From Sandaracinaceae bacterium (lineage in GTDB: Bacteria; Myxococcota_A; Polyangia; Polyangiales; Houyiibacteriaceae), in assembly GCA_012514415.1 (NCBI GenBank), contig JAAZAH010000017.1, positions 1 to 10,771 on the forward strand: 10,771 nucleotides of DNA, in the 5' to 3' direction. The number at the start of each line of letters is the position of its first letter. Positions within the stretch are counted from its first letter, which is position 1. The position numbers were made by a program, and so were the translations under genes. Under the pieces are notes generated by a model. The model was not told where the DNA came from. It saw only the letters and a list, made by a program, of their open reading frames with translations, and made no database searches. This document shows, in pieces, positions 7,589 through 10,771 of this stretch.

Positions 7589-8290
7589 TCAGGTCTTGAG
7601 CGGGAGCCCGGCGCGCGCCCAATCTCCAACGCTCATGGCGAGCCTCCGCGCTTGGTAGCCCGCGCCGAGAAGAAGACGCACTCCCCTTAGCGCAGCGAGG
7701 CAAAACGGGCCCCGACAGTAGGCTACGACGGGCTTATCACGCGGGATTTCGTGGAGACGATCGCCAAGTTCTTGAAGCGGGAAAGAGCGCGCGCGAGGGA
7801 GATGTGCGCGCTGAAACTCTTCGTGCGGACGCAGATCGATCACGAGGCAGCGCGAGCGCTGGATCTGCGCGAGGAGCTTTTCGGCGGCGTCGACGCCCTC
7901 GATCACCTCGTGGTCACGATAATGCGTCTCGACGAGCAAACGAATCTCGGGAAGCGCGATCGCGGAGAGCTGGCGGAGTGAGTGTATGAGGGAAGGCACC
8001 TCGGCATGGGCGATCGAATACACGATCCGCCTTCCCTCCCGCCGCGAGCGAACGAGTCCCGCTTCGCGAAGGACCTTAAGATGGGCGCTCACCGAGGCGA
8101 ACTGCGCGCCGGTCTGCTCTACGAGCTTCTCCACTGGATGCTCCGCATAATCGAGCAGCCCAAGGAGATGGAGTCTTGTGGGATGGGCGAGCGCCTGCGC
8201 CACCTTTGCAAACCCCTCGAATAAGGCATCACGGATTTCGACGCTCGGGGCTGCGCCGCGAGGCCCAGGGATGTGGAGGAGATCGCTCAT
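7589..8290 (-). CDS. ArsR-family regulator fused to a rhodanese domain
   Basis: This is a 233-aa fusion. Residues about 20-100 form an ArsR-type winged helix-turn-helix (ALAHPTRLHLLGLL; recognition region SVSAHLKVLREAGLVRSRREGRRIVYSI). Residues about 125-230 form a rhodanese domain with DLRPHEEFQRAHLPRA and the active-site loop YCRGPFC (C192 catalytic by position, C197 five residues later). The metal-sensing ELCVCDL motif of ArsR is absent (HPVEKLVEQT instead), so metal sensing at that site is unlikely. The rhodanese cysteine is a plausible persulfide or sulfur-transfer sensor (inference). ArsR-rhodanese fusions are a known arrangement. The ribosome site AGGA, 7 bases before the ATG, overlaps the TAG stop of the upstream phosphoesterase gene. 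The two genes are 9 bp apart and surely one operon. The regulator is the likely ligand of the repeats at 10049-10084. Confidence 0.93.
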   Translation of the reverse strand: MSDLLHIPGPRGAAPSVEIRDALFEGFAKVAQALAHPTRLHLLGLLDYAEHPVEKLVEQTGAQFASVSAHLKVLREAGLVRSRREGRRIVYSIAHAEVPSLIHSLRQLSAIALPEIRLLVETHYRDHEVIEGVDAAEKLLAQIQRSRCLVIDLRPHEEFQRAHLPRARSFPLQELGDRLHEIPRDKPVVAYCRGPFCLAALRGVRLLLGAGYQARRLAMSVGDWARAGLPLKT

Positions 8291-8299
8291 GCGTACATC

Positions 8300-10021
8300 C
8301 TAATCCTCTTCTCCACCCACAACAGGCGGTTCTTTCTTCGAGGTGCTGTCTCTCGGCTCCGGCTGAAGTAGTTGCGATCGCGTATGCCGCGGAAGATCGA
8401 GCGCGATCACGCGATCGCGGTCGGGCGCACGGAGGACGCGCTCTTTGCGGAGGTAGCGGCGCACGGCCTCATGCGCATCGAAATCGAGGACCTTCGGGTT
8501 CTGAACGTGGGGAATTCGGCAAAGCGTATCAAAGGCATCGCCCTCACGCTCACAGGCCGTGACGGTATAGATCCGATGCGGGTCGAGGGGTTCGCCATTG
8601 ATCTCGATGCGTTCGATGCGTTCACCCTTCGGGGCGAAGGCGCGGAAGGTCAGCTCGACGCCCGAAAGGCGCGTCACCCAGCCACCGAAGCGACGCTCGG
8701 GATCGGCTGAAAAAACGTTCTCCAGCTCTTGTTCGAAGAAATCGAGTAGCTGCTGGCCGCTCACCTCGCCGGTCTTTACGGGCATCGTGATCGGGTAGAG
8801 GTTGTAGAGGTCGGCCTCAGTGAAGGGTCCTGGGAGAAGTGGCGTCCCAAAGCGGAAGCCATTGGAGAGCGCGATCTCGGTGCCGGTCTCGGCGCGGAGG
8901 GCGTCGGCGAGGAGATTGTCGATCGTGGTCTCGACGACGTCATAACGTGCCATCGTCTCGGCCACCTCTCCGAGCTCGCGTTCAAGCGACTCACGATGCG
9001 GCCTCATCACCTCCTCAACCCGCGCGGCGATATCGGCTGCCTCTGGAAAACGAGAAGCTTCAAGGGGGATGAGCGACCAACGCCTCTCGGTGATCACATC
9101 ACCCTTGAGCGTGAGCTCGATCTTCCCCATGAAGGAGCCGAACGCGCCGGGCTCGACGACCCAGACGCCGTTGACGTCGATGGGCTCGAAGCTCCGCTCA
9201 TGCGTATCCGAGGAGAGGTGGAGGTCGATGCCCTTAAGGCGCTCGGTGAGCTTCGCCGCGCGGGCGAGCCCGATATGAGAGACCAAGACGACGAGCTCTG
9301 CGCCGTCTTCACGGAGCGAGGCGGCGAGCTCGTTGAGCGAATCGGGGCCGCCATACCGCAGCCCCTCACTAAAGCTGGGGGGCTGCCTTCGGGGGACGTC
9401 AGGGTCGGTATAGCCGATGAAGCCGACCTTCACCCCGCCGATCTCGCGGAGGATCGAGGGAGGCAGGATGCGCTCGCCGCTCGCCTCAACAAAGACATTC
9501 TCGGCGATGGTCGGATACGGGAGCTTCGCGAGGAGCGAGCGCATGCGGGCTGCGCCATAGGCGACCTCCCAGTTTCCTGGGATGGCGAGATCGAAGCCCA
9601 TGTTCGAGAGGAGGGGCACGAGCGCCTCCCCCTCGGTAAGCGCGGCGAGTTTGGAGCCTTGGAAGGTATCGCCTCCGTCGATGACGAAGACCGAACCCTT
9701 GGGGGCTTGTGCGCGCTCGTCGCGGATGGCCTGAGCGACTCGGGCAAAGCCTCCAGCCATTGCGATGCGATCGCCCGATTCATCCCAAAAGAGCTCGGGA
9801 TGCTCCTCGACCTGAGCATGGAGATCGGCGAAGAAGAGGAGGGTGAGGCGGCGCTCCATCGCCTTCCGTTCGCCGCCCTCGGAGGGCGGCGCGTCCCCGC
9901 TGAGATCGCGACTTGGAGCGCACGCCGCGGCGACGAGCGTAAGAAGCGCGAAGAGCGTGAAGAGTTGGGAGAAGGGAGCGATCCGCAAGATCGGGCGATT
10001 TTTCGTCGAAGTTCTCGGCAT
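8300..10021 (-). CDS. UshA/SoxB-like metallophosphoesterase (5'-nucleotidase family) lipoprotein
   Basis: This is an exported two-domain hydrolase of the 5'-nucleotidase superfamily, 573 aa from this ATG. The N-terminus has basic residues, then FTLFALLTLVAA and a lipobox cysteine (C34). The metallophosphoesterase domain shows DLHAQ (D66, H68), IDGGDTFQGS (D118), PGNWEVAYG (N150, W151, E152), VSHIG (H249) and SSDTHERS (D272, H274). A 5'-nucleotidase C-terminal domain follows (LSNGFRFG, LYPITMPVKTGEVSGQQLLDF). The LHAQ and GNWEVAYG forms are closer to the SoxB thiosulfohydrolase motifs (HAQ, HWEFTxG) than to UshA GNHEFD, but the long SoxB insert after HAQ is missing. The usual GHxH has Asp for the first His. 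A TTG at 10049-10051 would add 10 residues, but it lies inside the repeat operator; neither start has a clear ribosome site. First gene of an operon with the ArsR-rhodanese regulator. Confidence 0.88.
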   Translation of the reverse strand: MPRTSTKNRPILRIAPFSQLFTLFALLTLVAAACAPSRDLSGDAPPSEGGERKAMERRLTLLFFADLHAQVEEHPELFWDESGDRIAMAGGFARVAQAIRDERAQAPKGSVFVIDGGDTFQGSKLAALTEGEALVPLLSNMGFDLAIPGNWEVAYGAARMRSLLAKLPYPTIAENVFVEASGERILPPSILREIGGVKVGFIGYTDPDVPRRQPPSFSEGLRYGGPDSLNELAASLREDGAELVVLVSHIGLARAAKLTERLKGIDLHLSSDTHERSFEPIDVNGVWVVEPGAFGSFMGKIELTLKGDVITERRWSLIPLEASRFPEAADIAARVEEVMRPHRESLERELGEVAETMARYDVVETTIDNLLADALRAETGTEIALSNGFRFGTPLLPGPFTEADLYNLYPITMPVKTGEVSGQQLLDFFEQELENVFSADPERRFGGWVTRLSGVELTFRAFAPKGERIERIEINGEPLDPHRIYTVTACEREGDAFDTLCRIPHVQNPKVLDFDAHEAVRRYLRKERVLRAPDRDRVIALDLPRHTRSQLLQPEPRDSTSKKEPPVVGGEED

Positions 10022-10048
10022 TTTGAGGAGTAAGCGCCTAGGGCGCGA

Positions 10049-10084
10049 CAATATTCCAATATTCTTTATAATATTTGAATGTTG
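10049..10084. promoter_or_regulatory. Three-copy 8-bp element, candidate ArsR-rhodanese operator
   Basis: CAATATTC occurs twice in perfect tandem (10049-10056 and 10057-10064), and an inverted copy with one mismatch, GAATGTTG, lies at 10077-10084. The second and third copies form an inverted repeat with a 12-bp spacer that encloses the predicted -10 box. AT-rich imperfect palindromes at promoters are typical of ArsR-family operators, and ATTC...GAAT half-sites recall those described for BigR/SqrR-type persulfide sensors. Location and symmetry fit autorepression by the second gene of this operon (inference). Confidence 0.55.
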
Positions 10085-10095
10085 GTTTTAGGCAA
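10068..10095 (-). promoter_or_regulatory. Predicted promoter of the phosphoesterase-ArsR operon
   Basis: On the minus strand TTGCCT (-35, 4/6; 10090-10095), a 16-bp spacer and TATTAT (-10, 5/6; 10068-10073) predict a start near 10060. This gives a leader of about 40 bases to the ATG at 10021. An overlapping TATAAA could serve as a shifted -10. The -10 lies between the second and third repeat copies. Confidence 0.45.
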
Positions 10096-10455
10096 ATGCG
10101 GAGGTGCCGCGCCTTGCACAGCTCGGGGCGAGCGCCGCCCGATCGTGTTCTCTGCGCCGTCGGGAAATGCGAGGCAGCTCGCTGAGGCCGGAGGGACATC
10201 GGCGGCGCCCGAAGAATGTAAGGAGGCGGACGCTTGGACGCCCTCTTCCGGCGGCGCCTCGCGGCTGCGAGCGCGTGCGGGTCGCGACGGCGATGTGGAG
10301 ACGCCCGAGGAGTCGGAGACGCGGACTCGAAGGCGTATCCGCGCGCGTGGAGCTCGAATGCGATCCCCCCGATCAGGGAGACGAGGGTTCGAAGGCACCT
10401 TCGCGCGCCGCGTCGACCGACATTCCTATAGGATGGATAAGATTCGGGAATAAGA
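10096..10455. other. GC-rich intergenic stretch, no supported gene
   Basis: No frame here shows protein character. The longest plus frame (10079-10453) and minus frame (10066-10398) are Arg/Ser/Pro-rich, without domains, ribosome sites or homology I recognise. Local structure includes GCTCG-GGG-CGAGC near 10120, the repeated GGAGACGC near 10298-10320, and the 10-bp palindrome TCCTATAGGA near 10424-10433. It is not recognisable as tRNA, tmRNA, RNase P RNA or 6S RNA. It may be a leader, an unknown structured RNA or decayed coding DNA. Confidence 0.5.
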
Positions 10456-10488
10456 CGCGGGCGGCTTCCGCGACAAAAGCAGCCCGCG
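10456..10488. promoter_or_regulatory. Strong hairpin upstream of the right-edge gene
   Basis: CGCGGGC and GCCCGCG form a perfect 7-bp stem. It continues, after one G-A mismatch, into GCTT/AAGC, giving 11 pairs around a 9-base loop. No U-tract follows on the plus strand; on the minus strand the following bases (TCTTATTC) are only mildly T-rich. It could be a 5' leader structure for the exported-protein gene, 48 bp before its ATG, or a weak terminator on the minus strand. Confidence 0.4.
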
Positions 10489-10535
10489 CTTCATCTGGCT
10501 CTTCGGAATCTCTAAAAAGGGTGGTAAAAGATCTC

Positions 10536-10771
10536 ATGCTGCGTTCGCATTGCGCATCTCTCGCCGCCTCTCTGGCGCTCCTCTTTGGCCTCATGATCGC
10601 AAGCCCCGCGCCCGCGCAGACGGCGCCGCCGGACAATGACAGCACGGCAAATAAAGGAGGAGATGAAGCGGCGGAGACGGTCAGCCAAAAGGAGCAGGAG
10701 GAGCACGAGGCCGCGTCTTCCAAGGACACGACGGATCAGGAAGAGACGCGTTCGGACGCCGCTACGGCGTC
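10536..10771 (+). CDS. Exported protein, N-terminal part only (runs off the window)
   Basis: From ATG 10536 the frame stays open to the window edge, giving 78 residues without a stop. It begins MLRSHCASLAASLALLFGLM and continues IASPAPAQTAPP. This is a clear Sec signal peptide: Arg near the start, a hydrophobic core, and a predicted cut after APA before QT. The mature part begins with a low-complexity, Glu/Asp/Gln/Ser/Thr/Ala-rich segment (for example EAAETVSQKEQEEHEAASSKD) that should be disordered and strongly acidic. An in-frame GTG at 10521 would add five residues; the AGGGTGG at 10518-10524 is rather far from the ATG. No family can be named from this part. A periplasmic or outer-membrane protein is likely. 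Confidence 0.7.
   Translation, partial: MLRSHCASLAASLALLFGLMIASPAPAQTAPPDNDSTANKGGDEAAETVSQKEQEEHEAASSKDTTDQEETRSDAATA

Noticed and set aside
8996..10033. Long plus-strand open frame (345 aa) opposite the phosphoesterase gene
   Set aside because: It is a mirror frame of a well-supported gene in GC-rich DNA, with no domain, signal or ribosome site, and a composition dictated by the opposite strand.
10380..10405. GGTTCGAAGG resembling a tRNA or tmRNA T-loop
   Set aside because: No matching T-stem, acceptor stem or anticodon arm can be drawn around it.
10079..10453. Plus-strand 124-aa frame in the right intergenic region
   Set aside because: Arg-, Ser- and Gly-rich without any hydrophobic core, no ribosome site, and its start lies inside the promoter and operator region of the divergent operon.
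10373..10729. Minus-strand 118-aa frame over the right-edge gene
   Set aside because: The plus-strand frame from 10536 has a textbook signal peptide and stays open to the edge. The minus frame is its shadow.

Overview
The window looks like chromosomal DNA of a GC-rich Gram-negative bacterium. One protein carries a lipoprotein signal and another a Sec signal peptide, AhpC and AhpF are of the enterobacterial type, and codons ending in C or G dominate (CTC, ATC, GTC). The palindrome CGATCG is strikingly frequent. The set of families would fit a deltaproteobacterial/myxobacterial-type lineage, but no taxonomic marker gene is present, so that is a guess. There are no rRNA or tRNA genes, IS elements, phage genes or CRISPR arrays.

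Layout. (1) Positions 242-2528, minus strand: ahpC followed by ahpF, the two-component NADH-dependent alkyl hydroperoxide reductase. A hairpin lies between them, and a promoter with an upstream dyad lies before ahpC. (2) Positions 2700-4244, plus strand, divergent from ahpC: a BCCT-family betaine/choline/carnitine transporter. (3) Positions 4347-7586, plus strand: a tight four-gene operon in which every junction is an ATGA overlap. It encodes a FadR-like GntR regulator, an unrecognised 202-aa protein, a 132-aa protein resembling gluconate 2-dehydrogenase subunit 3, and a GMC-family FAD oxidoreductase. A near-perfect FadR-type palindrome covers the predicted -10 box, just before the regulator's ATG. 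(4) Positions 7589-10021, minus strand, converging on the GMC gene with only 2 bp between stop codons: a UshA/SoxB-like metallophosphoesterase lipoprotein followed by an ArsR-rhodanese fusion regulator. The promoter is AT-rich and holds three copies of an 8-bp element. (5) Positions 10085-10535: no convincing gene, but one strong hairpin. (6) Position 10536 to the edge: the start of an exported protein that runs off the window.

How the parts may work together. AhpC and AhpF remove peroxides, and the transporter imports compatible solutes, so the left half is a stress-defence region. The four-gene operon looks like a self-regulated cytoplasmic dehydrogenase system. The FadR-like regulator and the cysteine-bearing GMC enzyme point by inference to a long-chain alcohol or other lipid-derived substrate. 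The right-hand operon pairs an exported SoxB-like hydrolase with a repressor fused to a sulfurtransferase domain, which suggests (inference only) control by reactive sulfur species.

The two operons in (3) and (4) are the best candidates for undescribed systems. Each has its own regulator and a visible candidate operator.
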